Origin: Thalassospira lucentensis
GTDB lineage: Bacteria; Pseudomonadota; Alphaproteobacteria; Rhodospirillales; Thalassospiraceae
Length of the DNA: 64,000 nucleotides
Direction of reading: 5' to 3'
NCBI RefSeq assembly: GCF_032921865.1
Contig: NZ_CP136684.1
Location: 1,346,501 to 1,410,500 of the forward strand
A model generated the notes under the pieces. The model saw only the letters and a program-made list of their open reading frames with translations, ran no database searches and had not been told where the DNA came from. Shown here piece by piece: positions 18,519-26,386 of this stretch. Both the position numbers and the translations under genes were made by a program. Numbering within the stretch: the first letter of the stretch is position 1; every line of letters starts with the position of its first letter.

Positions 18519-19793
18519 TTATCCGCCGATCTTTTCGGCCGATCCCGCACGAAGCGCTGCAATCATCTGGATACACACAATCGCAAACAGGAAGGACAAG
18601 GCCGCCTCCCAATTGCCAAGCAGATCATGCAGGGCACCAAACAGAACCGGGCCGATAGCCGCCAGCAAATAACCGACCGACTGGCACATACCCGACAACC
18701 GTGCCGAGGTCTGCGGGTCCGCACCGCGAATACCCACCAGCGTCAAAGCAATACTGATCATCGCACCCTGCCCAAGCCCCATGCAGAACGCCCAAAGATA
18801 GGGAAGCTCGGTCGTGGCAAAAACAAAGCCGGGAATACCAATCATCAGCGGAACATGCAAAATGACCATCGCCAGTTTCTTGTTGGCGATTTTTGAATAG
18901 ATCAGGGGGGCGGCAAACGCGGCCGGAATGCCAAACACGTTAAAGATCGTCAGAAGGGTTGCGGCCTCACCCTCTGAAATGCCGCTATCGATGAAGACCT
19001 TCGCGACCCAGGCCGTGCCGGTATAAAACATAAGCGACTGGCACCCGAAAAACAGCGCAAGCCACCATGCTTCGGCATTTTTCCAAAGCGAAACCTGTGT
19101 GACAGAAACGGGTGCCGGCCCCTTGTGGCGATAGCGCAACATTGGCAACCACAACAGGAAGGCAAGGGCGGCAAAAACCGCCCAGATCCCCAATGAATAC
19201 CGCCAGTCACCATCCGCCGCATTTCGTATCGGAATTGCAACGAATGCCGCAACGGTCGCACCGGTCGACATGGTAAAGGTGTAAAGCGCTGTAATCAGCG
19301 CGACCCGGGTCGGGAAGCTTCGCCGCACCAGCGACGGCGTCAGCACATTCAAAACGGCAATCGCCGATCCAAGAATGATCGTGCCAACAATCATGATGCC
19401 ATAACTACCGGTCGCGCGCAGGCCCTGCCCCACCGCAATAAACAGCAGCATGGTCAGAAGCGTTGCCTCCAACCCGAACCGCTGCCCAAGGCGCGGCGCA
19501 AAGATCGATAGCACGCCAAAACTAAGAACCGGGATGGTCGTCAGCAGGCCAAGCTGCACGCCCGAAAGCTGCAAATCAACGCCGACAATCTCGGCAAGCG
19601 GCCCCATGGCAACGATGCTGCCACGCATGTTGGCTGCCAAAAGCAAAAGCGCCAGCAAAAAGCCGATATGCGGACCAAGGTGACGAAATCCTCGCGCTGC
19701 AGGATCGGCGGATCGCGTGTCTTCATTCTGCTGCGTTGGGGACACAGCAGACAAGGTTTCAGACGGTGCAACACCGTCCTGATTTTGGGTCAT
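18519..19793 (-). CDS. MFS transporter, CynX/NimT type
   Basis: This 424-residue integral membrane protein has about 12 hydrophobic segments, starting after a 35-residue polar N-terminus at LGPHIGFLLALLLLAANMRG. Its sequence style (NMRGSIVAMGPL, LSFGVLSIFAPRLGQRFG) is that of the CynX/NimT group of cyanate/2-nitroimidazole-type major facilitators. The substrate cannot be told from sequence, and no cyanase or other clue lies beside it. It is probably monocistronic, with a terminator at its end. Confidence 0.8.
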   Translation of the reverse strand: MTQNQDGVAPSETLSAVSPTQQNEDTRSADPAARGFRHLGPHIGFLLALLLLAANMRGSIVAMGPLAEIVGVDLQLSGVQLGLLTTIPVLSFGVLSIFAPRLGQRFGLEATLLTMLLFIAVGQGLRATGSYGIMIVGTIILGSAIAVLNVLTPSLVRRSFPTRVALITALYTFTMSTGATVAAFVAIPIRNAADGDWRYSLGIWAVFAALAFLLWLPMLRYRHKGPAPVSVTQVSLWKNAEAWWLALFFGCQSLMFYTGTAWVAKVFIDSGISEGEAATLLTIFNVFGIPAAFAAPLIYSKIANKKLAMVILHVPLMIGIPGFVFATTELPYLWAFCMGLGQGAMISIALTLVGIRGADPQTSARLSGMCQSVGYLLAAIGPVLFGALHDLLGNWEAALSFLFAIVCIQMIAALRAGSAEKIGG

Positions 19794-20111
19794 CGGAATA
19801 CTCCGGCAAGGGTGGTGGCGGGGAAAGCCTGAGTATCACGGGCCCGAAAGCCCGAAATTGCGGAAACGAGCTGCAAAACTATGGAAGCAGTACGAGAGCC
19901 TGTCTGATTTTGTCCGCGACATGGGGACATAATATATGTGTCACCCGTGGCACTTTTGGCAGATTTTCGAACGTTTCCAGAATTTTGCTGTGTTTGGCCG
20001 CATGCTAGCCGCAGAAACCGGGTCGCTCAACGCAAATCCGACAATTCGGGATTACCGGCAAGGCAAAGCAAGCCCTCCCCGCCGGTCACCCTTGTAAAAA
20101 CGAAGCCGCCC
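19794..20111. other. 318-bp intergenic region
   Basis: No gene is supported on either strand. It separates the start of the MFS gene from the end of the PhzF-like gene and should hold the MFS promoter. Short GC-rich inverted pieces (GGGCCCGAAAGCCC) occur near 19840, but no clear terminator T-tract was found. Confidence 0.4.
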
Positions 20112-21017
20112 TTACACAAATAATTCCCCGGATGCCGCAAGCACGCCACCACCAGACAATCTGATGAAATCACCATCCAGATCGATGCGAATCACACTGG
20201 GCCGGTCCATTTCAACGCCCTGTATGATTCTGACCGGTGCGTTCGCATCCGCATAACCGTACTTCGCCAGTTGCCAGGCCAGCGGCCCCGCGGCACTGCC
20301 CGTTGCCGGGTCCTCGACAATACCGGCAGTCGGATTGAAGAAACGCGCATGCGCGGTCATGCTTCTGTCTTTGGGGTCAAGCGAGAACAGATAAATCCCC
20401 TCCGCCCCAACCGTTGCCAGAATATCGCGCAGACGGCGCACATCGGGCTCCACATTCGCAATGACAGATCGGCTACGCATCGGGACCAGAAGATGTGCCG
20501 TGCCGGTGTAAACGGTTTGCACCGGTACATTGCCAATACCAATATCGTCACGCGAAACACCAAGCCCCAAGGCAAGCGCATCCAGATCAGAAAGAACCGC
20601 CCGGCCTTCTGCTGGCGCCTGATCCATGGTCACGGTAATCCCGTCTTTTCCTTTCAGGACTTCAACAGGCAGATCACGGCCACCGATTTCCTGGGTAAAT
20701 TCCCTCTGACCGGCCGGTAGCAAACCAAGATGACCAAGCAGCCACCATGCCCCCAAAGCATTGTGACCGGTTCCACCAACCTCGACCCCGGCCCCGGTAA
20801 AGGATCGAAGTTTCCAATCCGCACCACCGGCAGTTTCCGGACGCATCAGGAAGGTCGTTTCAGACAAATTGAACTCGCGCGATATCGCCTGCATCACGGT
20901 GGTCGATAAATCATCCGCATCCATCACCACCGCAAGCGGATTGCCGCCAAGCACCGATGACGCAAAAACATCAACGATATGATACGGATGGGTTTTCGTC
21001 GTTTTCGCGATGCTCAT
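20112..21017 (-). CDS. PhzF-family isomerase-like protein
   Basis: This 301-residue protein is a PhzF/YddE-type enzyme with two similar beta-barrel halves. HIVDVFASSVLGGNPLAVV begins the fold. SREFNLSETTFLM contains the Glu that acts as acid/base in PhzF. EVGGTGHNALGAWWLL and EDPATGSAAGPLAWQL are the two diagnostic glycine-rich motifs. The family catalyses proton shifts on small substrates, but most members, including this one, have no known substrate. No phenazine genes are nearby. The ATG at 21017 follows CAGGAGAACACA; a further upstream in-frame start adds 41 unlikely residues. It is divergent from a LysR gene. Confidence 0.88.
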   Translation of the reverse strand: MSIAKTTKTHPYHIVDVFASSVLGGNPLAVVMDADDLSTTVMQAISREFNLSETTFLMRPETAGGADWKLRSFTGAGVEVGGTGHNALGAWWLLGHLGLLPAGQREFTQEIGGRDLPVEVLKGKDGITVTMDQAPAEGRAVLSDLDALALGLGVSRDDIGIGNVPVQTVYTGTAHLLVPMRSRSVIANVEPDVRRLRDILATVGAEGIYLFSLDPKDRSMTAHARFFNPTAGIVEDPATGSAAGPLAWQLAKYGYADANAPVRIIQGVEMDRPSVIRIDLDGDFIRLSGGGVLAASGELFV

Positions 21018-21298
21018 TGTGTTCTCCTGTATTTTGAAAATGGCGGTAGCCCGTAAAAACACCGCACGGGCGCAATGGCAGATCGTCAAGCATCCGGGGC
21101 GTGAAACCTGCCAAGGGATCGGGCTCGGCCGGTGGCGCAAAGAACATCTGAAAAAGACCGCACAGGAAATCCTTCATTTCACCTTCCGCCTTTAGATGAA
21201 CTAAATCTTCTGCTCTGCCGATCCGGGATCGACGGGCATTGCGTGATTGACATTCCAACAGATCGTGTGAATGGTTCAATTCATGGATTTTGAAACGA

Positions 21299-21315
21299 TT
21301 TTAGATTTTCTAAAA
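21299..21315. promoter_or_regulatory. inverted repeat overlapping the LysR start codon
   Basis: TTTTAGA and TCTAAAA are perfect 7-bp arms around TTT. The right arm ends on the A of the ATG of the LysR gene at 21315. There is no evident ribosome binding site, so autorepression or a leaderless start is possible. Confidence 0.4.
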
Positions 21316-22211
21316 TGAAACGAACGCCACTTCCCCCGTTAAACAGCCTTCGCGCCGCCGAGGCGATTGGCCGAAACGGCACACTTCTGCGCACGGCCGA
21401 CGAACTCAACGTCACGCCAGGTGCAGTTAGCCAGCAGCTTAAAACGCTTGAACAATTTCTGGGGCTGGAGCTTTTTGCCCGAACCGACAAGGGCATGATC
21501 CCGACCGAAGCGGGTCAACGATTACTGCCGGGATTAAGCGATGCATTTACCCGCATCCGCGACAGCATTGCCGCAGCAACGCGGCAGGACGAAAACGTCC
21601 TGACCGTGACAACCGGGGTGATTTTTGCCGGAAAATGGCTGGTGCCGCGTCTTGGCCGGTTCCGTGACCGCCATCCGGAAATTGATATCCGGATTTCAAC
21701 CGACAATCGGCTGACATCGTTTGATCGTGACGATGTTGACATCGGGGTACGGTTCGGCCGCGGTGGCTGGGAAGGATTGCGGGTGCACAAGCTTCTTGAA
21801 CAGCAGATGCTGCCGGTTTGCGCCCCGTCACTCAAGGACCGCTTTCGCGAGCCGGCCGACATCGCGCGCGGGCCCCGCATTGTCGACCGCCTCAGTTTTT
21901 TCGCCTGGCAGGACTGGCTCAATGCGGCCGGAACGGATGAACCGCTTTCGGGGCAGGAAATCACGTTTTCCGACGGATATCTCGCACTTGAGGCCGCAAT
22001 GGCCGGACATGGTGCCATGCTTGGCTGGCCCGTCATCATTCAGGACGCATTGCGCAATGGCGATCTGATTGAACCGTTCAAAATCTGCGCCCCGACGCCC
22101 TATGCCTACTGGCTCGTGTCATCGGAATCCCGCTGGAACCGCCCGACGGTGCAGGCGTTCCGGAACTGGATCATCGAAGAAGTAAAAAGCTTTGCGTCGC
22201 AGACGGGCTAA
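21315..22211 (+). CDS. LysR-family regulator (GcvA-like)
   Basis: This 298-residue LysR protein opens LPPLNSLRAAEAIGRNGTLL with the HTH helix ELNVTPGAVSQQLKTLEQFL (parts PPLNSLRAAEAIGR and NVTPGAVSQQLKTLE). The effector domain starts VTTGVIFAGKWLVPRLGRF. SFFAWQDWLNAAG is also typical of the GcvA/AmpR-like branch. It is divergent from the PhzF-like gene and convergent with the LysE-type exporter, so PhzF is the likely target. A palindrome covers its start codon. Confidence 0.87.
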   Translation: MKRTPLPPLNSLRAAEAIGRNGTLLRTADELNVTPGAVSQQLKTLEQFLGLELFARTDKGMIPTEAGQRLLPGLSDAFTRIRDSIAAATRQDENVLTVTTGVIFAGKWLVPRLGRFRDRHPEIDIRISTDNRLTSFDRDDVDIGVRFGRGGWEGLRVHKLLEQQMLPVCAPSLKDRFREPADIARGPRIVDRLSFFAWQDWLNAAGTDEPLSGQEITFSDGYLALEAAMAGHGAMLGWPVIIQDALRNGDLIEPFKICAPTPYAYWLVSSESRWNRPTVQAFRNWIIEEVKSFASQTG

Positions 22212-22235
22212 CCGGGTGATCAAAAACGCGTTTGG

Positions 22236-22868
22236 TCAAACCGGCAAAATGCCAATGATGACCCGCATCGCAATCACGACAAACAATATCGCGATGATGC
22301 GTTCGATCCACATCGAATGTGCGCGCAGCCATGGCAAAACCGCGCCATGCGACAAGCCAACCGCAACAAGGCAGTACCAGGCCGCATCAATACCCGCTGC
22401 CGTGAAAGCCAGCAGGAATTTACCCCCCCATTCGAATTCCGGGGACACGAACTGACTGAACAGGGCAAGGAAGAACAACGCAATCTTCGGGTTCAGAAAC
22501 GCAATCATGAAACCGTCACGCGCCGCCTGCGTCATTGTTTCGGCGACCTGCCCGCCCTGCTCGGACTCGAACCGCGCACCCGATCCTGCCGCACGCCATG
22601 CCCTGATCGCCAGATAGATCAGATAAAGCGCGCCAAGAACGCTGACGATATTGCGAAATGCCGGAACCGTCTGGAAAAGTATGCCAAGGCCGGTCATGGT
22701 GATGACGGCATAAAAACCGACGCCCAATCCATGAGCCACCGCACAGGCAAATCCTGCCTGACGGGATTGTCCGACGGAATAACGTAAAACAACCGCAAGG
22801 CTGGGACCGGGTGTCATCGCACCCAGAATGCAGATTGTCGCAACGGACAACCACGCGGCAAATGTCAT
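22236..22868 (-). CDS. LysE/RhtB-family amino-acid exporter
   Basis: This 210-residue inner-membrane protein has about six hydrophobic segments. The family N-terminal motif is present: LGAMTPGPSLAVVLRYSVGQ, then GLGVGFYAVITMTGLG. LNPKIALFFLALFSQFV in the middle is also diagnostic. Relatives export amino acids such as homoserine, threonine or lysine; the substrate here is unknown. It ends 25 bp from the convergent LysR gene. Confidence 0.88.
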   Translation of the reverse strand: MTFAAWLSVATICILGAMTPGPSLAVVLRYSVGQSRQAGFACAVAHGLGVGFYAVITMTGLGILFQTVPAFRNIVSVLGALYLIYLAIRAWRAAGSGARFESEQGGQVAETMTQAARDGFMIAFLNPKIALFFLALFSQFVSPEFEWGGKFLLAFTAAGIDAAWYCLVAVGLSHGAVLPWLRAHSMWIERIIAILFVVIAMRVIIGILPV

Positions 22869-23006
22869 GACGTTTCCCTTGGTATCTTGGCGGTTTTGTT
22901 ATCGCGCTCGTGATCGCGCCATCAAGCTATCGGGATGTTTGAACCGTTTCAACGCAAATGATGTTTCAAAATCGCATCAATCACCTGCGGAAACGCGTTC
23001 TGAATC

Positions 23007-23029
23007 AAGGCATTCCCGGATGCCTTTTT
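23007..23029 (+). terminator. orphan terminator-like hairpin
   Basis: AAGGCAT and ATGCCTT enclose TCCCGG and are followed by TTT. It points along the plus strand, but no annotated plus-strand gene ends just upstream. It could end a small transcript or attenuate transcription into the lipoprotein gene, or be chance. Confidence 0.3.
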
Positions 23030-23165
23030 GTTACCTTATCTGCCGCACTCTCTCCTTAAAGCGGCCCAATGCCTTCCTTATTGCCCGATCAGACTGCTTT
23101 CATCGGTGGTTTATCCATTTCCCGGAATACCGCCGCGATAAAACAAAATGGGAAGGACACGAAAG

Positions 23166-23399
23166 ATGCGACGCATAGCCATTACACTGGCCGTTACAAG
23201 CGCATTGGGATTATCGGCCTGCAGCGGTTTGGGTGACAGGGATCAGAAAATGCTGAGCGGTGCCGCCATCGGTGCGGGTGTTGGCGTTGTTGGTACAGCC
23301 GTCACGGGCGGATGTATTTCCTGCGGTGCCGTAATCGGCGGGCTGGTCGGTACGGGTGCCGGTTACATCCTTCACGAAAACGAGGAACGCCGGAAATGA
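23166..23399 (+). CDS. small glycine-zipper lipoprotein
   Basis: This 77-residue protein has a signal peptide ending in the lipobox LSAC (Cys about 19), so it should be lipidated and outer-membrane anchored. The rest is a glycine-zipper region: GAAIGAGVGVVGTAVTGG, then GAVIGGLVGTGAGYIL. AAGGACACGAAAG precedes the ATG; an earlier in-frame ATG at 23148 sits within that site. Short stand-alone proteins of this form exist, so it may be complete. The next 290 bases, in another frame, encode a typical C-terminal domain of longer 17-kDa-antigen-like proteins, which raises the alternative that this is the front half of a broken gene. Confidence 0.75.
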   Translation: MRRIAITLAVTSALGLSACSGLGDRDQKMLSGAAIGAGVGVVGTAVTGGCISCGAVIGGLVGTGAGYILHENEERRK

Positions 23400-23691
23400 T
23401 TGGCGACGCCATCCTGGTTCTGCTGGACGGGCACTCCGTGGGGCAGCCTTGATCAGGCCGACATTGCGCACGGGATATACGCTACAGCAAATTCCCGGCT
23501 GGCAGACAGCATGCTGGATCAACCCGGAGTCGCAACGCCAGATCGACATGACACCAACCCGAACCTGGCAAAATACGGCTGGCCGCTATTGCCCGGAATA
23601 TACACCGGCAACTGTCATCGGCGGAAGGCAGCAGCAAGTCTATGACACGGCCTGCATACTGCCTGATGGAAGCTGGCAGATCGCTTCCTGA
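23356..23691 (+). pseudogene. surface-antigen-like C-terminal fragment in a shifted frame
   Basis: From 23482 to the stop at 23691 the frame encodes a conserved outer-membrane-antigen domain: LQQIPGWQTACWINPESQ, then MTPTRTWQNTAGRYCPEY, then GGRQQQVYDTACILPDGSWQ. Homologues carry this domain after a lipoprotein signal and a glycine zipper on one polypeptide. Here the signal and zipper are in a different frame, ending at 23399. The only starts in this frame are a GTG at 23356, whose first 40 residues are unlike any exported protein, and later TTG codons. A real frameshift, a sequencing error, or a separately initiated gene all fit. Confidence 0.5.
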
Positions 23692-23744
23692 TACCGCCCG
23701 TCCGAAACACGACCTATACGCGTACCGGCATCTTGATGCCTTTG

Positions 23745-23776
23745 CAAAGGACCCGAAAGTTTCGGGTCCTTTTTGC
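23745..23776 (+). terminator. rho-independent terminator
   Basis: AAAGGACCCGAAA pairs perfectly with TTTCGGGTCCTTT around a single base and is followed by TTG. It lies 55 bp after the antigen-like fragment and separates it from the fatty-acid regulon. Confidence 0.85.
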
Positions 23777-23860
23777 TGTCTGGAACCACAATCCTGCAGT
23801 TGATTATTTATCCAAATCAGTGACTTAATAGGAGCCTAAATATCCCTATCGTAATTTGTT

Positions 23861-23874
23861 TTACGTTAACGTCA
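23861..23874. promoter_or_regulatory. MerR-type operator, site 1 (SCP2-FadL operon)
   Basis: TTACGTTAACGTCA is the exact reverse complement of the sites at 26359 and 28124. A further half-site, TTTACGTTAC, follows at 23876-23885. A CATAAT -10-like hexamer is at 23894-23899. It lies 60 bp before the SCP2-domain gene. Confidence 0.75.
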
Positions 23875-23934
23875 CTTTACGTTACAGTGCTGACATAATC
23901 AGAAAAACAACATCAGCTTCAGAGGGAGGCGTTC

Positions 23935-24231
23935 GTGGAGGATATCCTCGAATCCGTAAAACAGAAACTTCCGCAATTGCGCGGCCTTAATGCCGTGGTG
24001 GCCTTTGATTGCGGCGAAGACGGACATATCGTCATTGATGCTACCGGTCCGGAACCGGAAATCAGCGACGATGATATCAGCGACGCGGACTGCATCCTGA
24101 AAATCAAGAAAGCCAATCTGGAAAAGATGATTGCCGGCAAACTTGATCCGATGCTCGCCTTTACGATGGGCAAGCTCAAGATCAAGGGCTCCATGGGAGT
24201 CGCGGCAAAACTTTCATCCATGCTGGATTGA
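23935..24231 (+). CDS. SCP2 sterol/lipid-binding domain protein
   Basis: This 98-residue protein is a stand-alone SCP2 domain. DGEDGHIVIDATGPEPEIS is a strand region (here CGEDGHIVIDATGP). CILKIKKANLEKMIAGKLDPMLAFTMGKLKIKG contains the family core DPMLAFTMGKLKIKG, and ends in MGVAAKLSSMLD. SCP2 domains have a hydrophobic pocket that binds fatty acids, acyl-CoAs or sterols. Without a signal peptide it is cytoplasmic. It is first in a unit with an exported protein and a FadL-type transporter, so a role as acyl carrier during fatty-acid entry is inferred. The GTG start has GGGAGG 5 bp upstream. Confidence 0.9.
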   Translation: MEDILESVKQKLPQLRGLNAVVAFDCGEDGHIVIDATGPEPEISDDDISDADCILKIKKANLEKMIAGKLDPMLAFTMGKLKIKGSMGVAAKLSSMLD

Positions 24232-24254
24232 TTTCTATCGTCAGGGGAACAGGG

Positions 24255-24926
24255 ATGCGGCACAGCTTTATCAAAAGCACCGTTCTTTGCACTTTGGCCG
24301 CCGGCCTGATCGGAAGCCTTGGTGCAATCTCATCGGCACATGCCGACGAAACGCTGAATTACCAGGTCTTGAAAGATGGCGAACCCATCGGCTTTGAAAC
24401 GGTCGAAATCACCGACACGCCCGATGGTTATACTGCCGCCATCACCACGCGCACCGATGTGAAAGTCCTTTTCCTTCAATTCCAATATGGCCATTCACGC
24501 CTTGAAAAATGGCGGAACGATCAACTTGTGTCCGTTGATACCGATACAAATGATGACGGCTCCCCATATACCTACAAGGCTGAATACGAAGGTGACTGTT
24601 TCGAGGTCGCCGGCAAGGGTGTTGCGAAACGCGATGCCTGTGACGGCGCATGGCCCCTTACGCTCTGGCGCGAGGACGTCACCACGAAAACAAGCCTTTA
24701 CAGCGTAATCAATGCCGAACCTTACGCTGTGACAACCCGGAAAACCGGGACAGAAACACTTGCCATCAATAACCGGGAAATACCCGCCACACACTATGTC
24801 ATGACCGGGGATGTCCAACGCGATCTCTGGTATGGCGACGACGGCAGGCTTCTGAAAACAAGTTTCAAAAGAAAGGGTTACGACATCGACTTTATCCGGG
24901 TCGATGCCAAAGACCTTCAAAAATAA
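24255..24926 (+). CDS. exported DUF6134-like protein
   Basis: This 223-residue protein has a clear signal peptide (basic MRHSFIKS, hydrophobic CTLAAGLIGSLGA, cleavage near AHA-DE). The mature part is predicted beta-rich: LNYQVLKDGEPIGFETVEI, then RTDVKVLFLQFQYGHSRLEKW. It matches my memory of the DUF6134 family, which has no known function. Two Cys (GDCFEVAG, KRDACDGAW) may form a disulfide. It starts 24 bp after the SCP2 gene with GGGGAACAGGG before the ATG. Its place between SCP2 and FadL suggests a periplasmic step in fatty-acid uptake; this is inference. Confidence 0.78.
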   Translation: MRHSFIKSTVLCTLAAGLIGSLGAISSAHADETLNYQVLKDGEPIGFETVEITDTPDGYTAAITTRTDVKVLFLQFQYGHSRLEKWRNDQLVSVDTDTNDDGSPYTYKAEYEGDCFEVAGKGVAKRDACDGAWPLTLWREDVTTKTSLYSVINAEPYAVTTRKTGTETLAINNREIPATHYVMTGDVQRDLWYGDDGRLLKTSFKRKGYDIDFIRVDAKDLQK

Positions 24927-24980
24927 AAGCGGGCGCAAAAAGCGCAAATTCCAAAACCGTTATGATCCAGGGAGAAACCC

Positions 24981-26288
24981 ATGACGTCCAAATTCAAGAA
25001 AGGCTGCCTGTGGGGGGCAGCTTCCGGAACAGCACTTATCTGCGCACTTGCCGCAAGCGGCAGCGCCCATGCTTCAGGCTTCCAGGTACGCGAAACCAGC
25101 GGCACATTACAGGGCTCCAGCTTTGCTGGCATGTCGACGCTCTCAACCGATGCATCGACCATGTTCTACAATCCCGGTACCGTCGGGCAATATAAGGAAA
25201 CGAGCTACAGTGTTGGTGGCTCACTGATCATGCCCGTCGCGAAAGCAAAGAACATTGTGGCCTCTGGCGGAGCTGTAACGAATACTCAAACCTTCAATAA
25301 CGGCAGCTATAAAGATATGGCACAGGACGCGTTTGTACCTAACGCCCATGCCGTCTGGAAACTAAATGACCAGTTAAATCTGGGTGTTTCAATTACGTCA
25401 CCATGGGGACTGGTCACTGACTATGAACCTGATTTTGCAGGGCGCTTCTATGGTACAACCTCCAAAATCAAGACTATCAATATCAAGCCTGTTCTTGCCT
25501 ACAGATTTGATAACGGGTTGTCGATCGGTGCTGGACCTCAAATTCAGCAGATGGATGCGTCGCTCGCTAGGTCGGTTCCAAACCTCGCTGGTGCCGGTGA
25601 AGGAAACAGTGAAGTAAGTGGTGATTCAGTGGATGCCGGCTGGGCCGCTGGTATCAATTGGGAAGTGATTGATGGTACGAAAATCGGTCTTTCCTACAAC
25701 TCTGAAATCAAGCACGAACTTGACGGTAAAATTGACTTTGATTCGGCTGCCAACGCACTTGGTTACACCGACCGGAATGCGACGGCAAAGGTTGCCACGC
25801 CAGAATCAATCACCTTTGGCGTCTCCCAGGAACTGAGCAGTCAGTGGACCGTTATGGCAGACGCCCAGTGGACCAACTGGAACTCCATCGACACGCTCAC
25901 CTTCAACTATGATGGCGACATTAGTCCACAAGCCGGAACGCAAAGCTCAACCTCTGACGAATACAAGTGGGGTAGCGCCTGGTTTGCATCACTTGGCGCA
26001 AGATACCAGTATGACGATAACTGGTCCTTTACGGGTGGCGTCGCCTTTGATGAATCGCCAATAAAAACCAAATATCGGAATGTTCGGCTGCCTGACTCTG
26101 ACCGTTATTGGGTCTCGCTTGGTGCCGCATACAAGGTTGCAGACTGGGCGGCCGTAAGCCTTGGATATACCCACGTTTTCGCAAACTCGGCACGGGTTGA
26201 CGAAACGGATACATTCCTTGGCAGCTATGCAGCCGACTACGATGCGCACGTCGACATCATCGCTCTACAGGCGAATTTCAAGTTCTGA
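24981..26288 (+). CDS. FadL/OmpP1-family outer-membrane fatty-acid transporter
   Basis: This 435-residue protein has a signal peptide (FKKGCLWGAASGTALICALA, cut near AHA-SG) and then the FadL N-terminus SGFQVRETSGTLQGSSFAG and DASTMFYNPG. It ends with an aromatic C-terminus (ALQANFKF) as expected for a beta-barrel inserted by BAM. FadL proteins let long-chain fatty acids and other hydrophobic compounds through the outer membrane. GGGAGAAACCC is its ribosome binding site. It is third gene of the unit beginning with SCP2 and is followed by a terminator. Base composition in the barrel-coding middle is slightly more AT-rich than its neighbours. Confidence 0.9.
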   Translation: MTSKFKKGCLWGAASGTALICALAASGSAHASGFQVRETSGTLQGSSFAGMSTLSTDASTMFYNPGTVGQYKETSYSVGGSLIMPVAKAKNIVASGGAVTNTQTFNNGSYKDMAQDAFVPNAHAVWKLNDQLNLGVSITSPWGLVTDYEPDFAGRFYGTTSKIKTINIKPVLAYRFDNGLSIGAGPQIQQMDASLARSVPNLAGAGEGNSEVSGDSVDAGWAAGINWEVIDGTKIGLSYNSEIKHELDGKIDFDSAANALGYTDRNATAKVATPESITFGVSQELSSQWTVMADAQWTNWNSIDTLTFNYDGDISPQAGTQSSTSDEYKWGSAWFASLGARYQYDDNWSFTGGVAFDESPIKTKYRNVRLPDSDRYWVSLGAAYKVADWAAVSLGYTHVFANSARVDETDTFLGSYAADYDAHVDIIALQANFKF

Positions 26289-26306
26289 TCGGTTATACTG
26301 TTCGAT

Positions 26307-26348
26307 GCGGGATGGCGGTTTGCCATTCCGCACCGGGCGGTTTTTTTT
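26307..26348 (+). terminator. terminator after the FadL gene
   Basis: GCGGGATGGC and GCCATTCCGC form a stem with one mismatch. It is followed after 9 bases by a run of eight T. This ends the SCP2-DUF6134-FadL unit just before the fadD promoter. Confidence 0.75.
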
Positions 26349-26375
26349 GCCCGCAAAGTGACGTTAACGTAATGG
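26347..26375 (+). promoter_or_regulatory. fadD promoter with embedded MerR-type operator, site 2
   Basis: TGACGTTAACGTAA (26359-26372) lies almost entirely in the 17-bp spacer between a TTGCCC -35-like and a TAATGG -10-like hexamer. Placement between -35 and -10 is characteristic of MerR-family control. The promoter hexamers are weak matches; the palindrome is firm. Confidence 0.65.
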
Positions 26376-26386
26376 AGTTAACGCGT

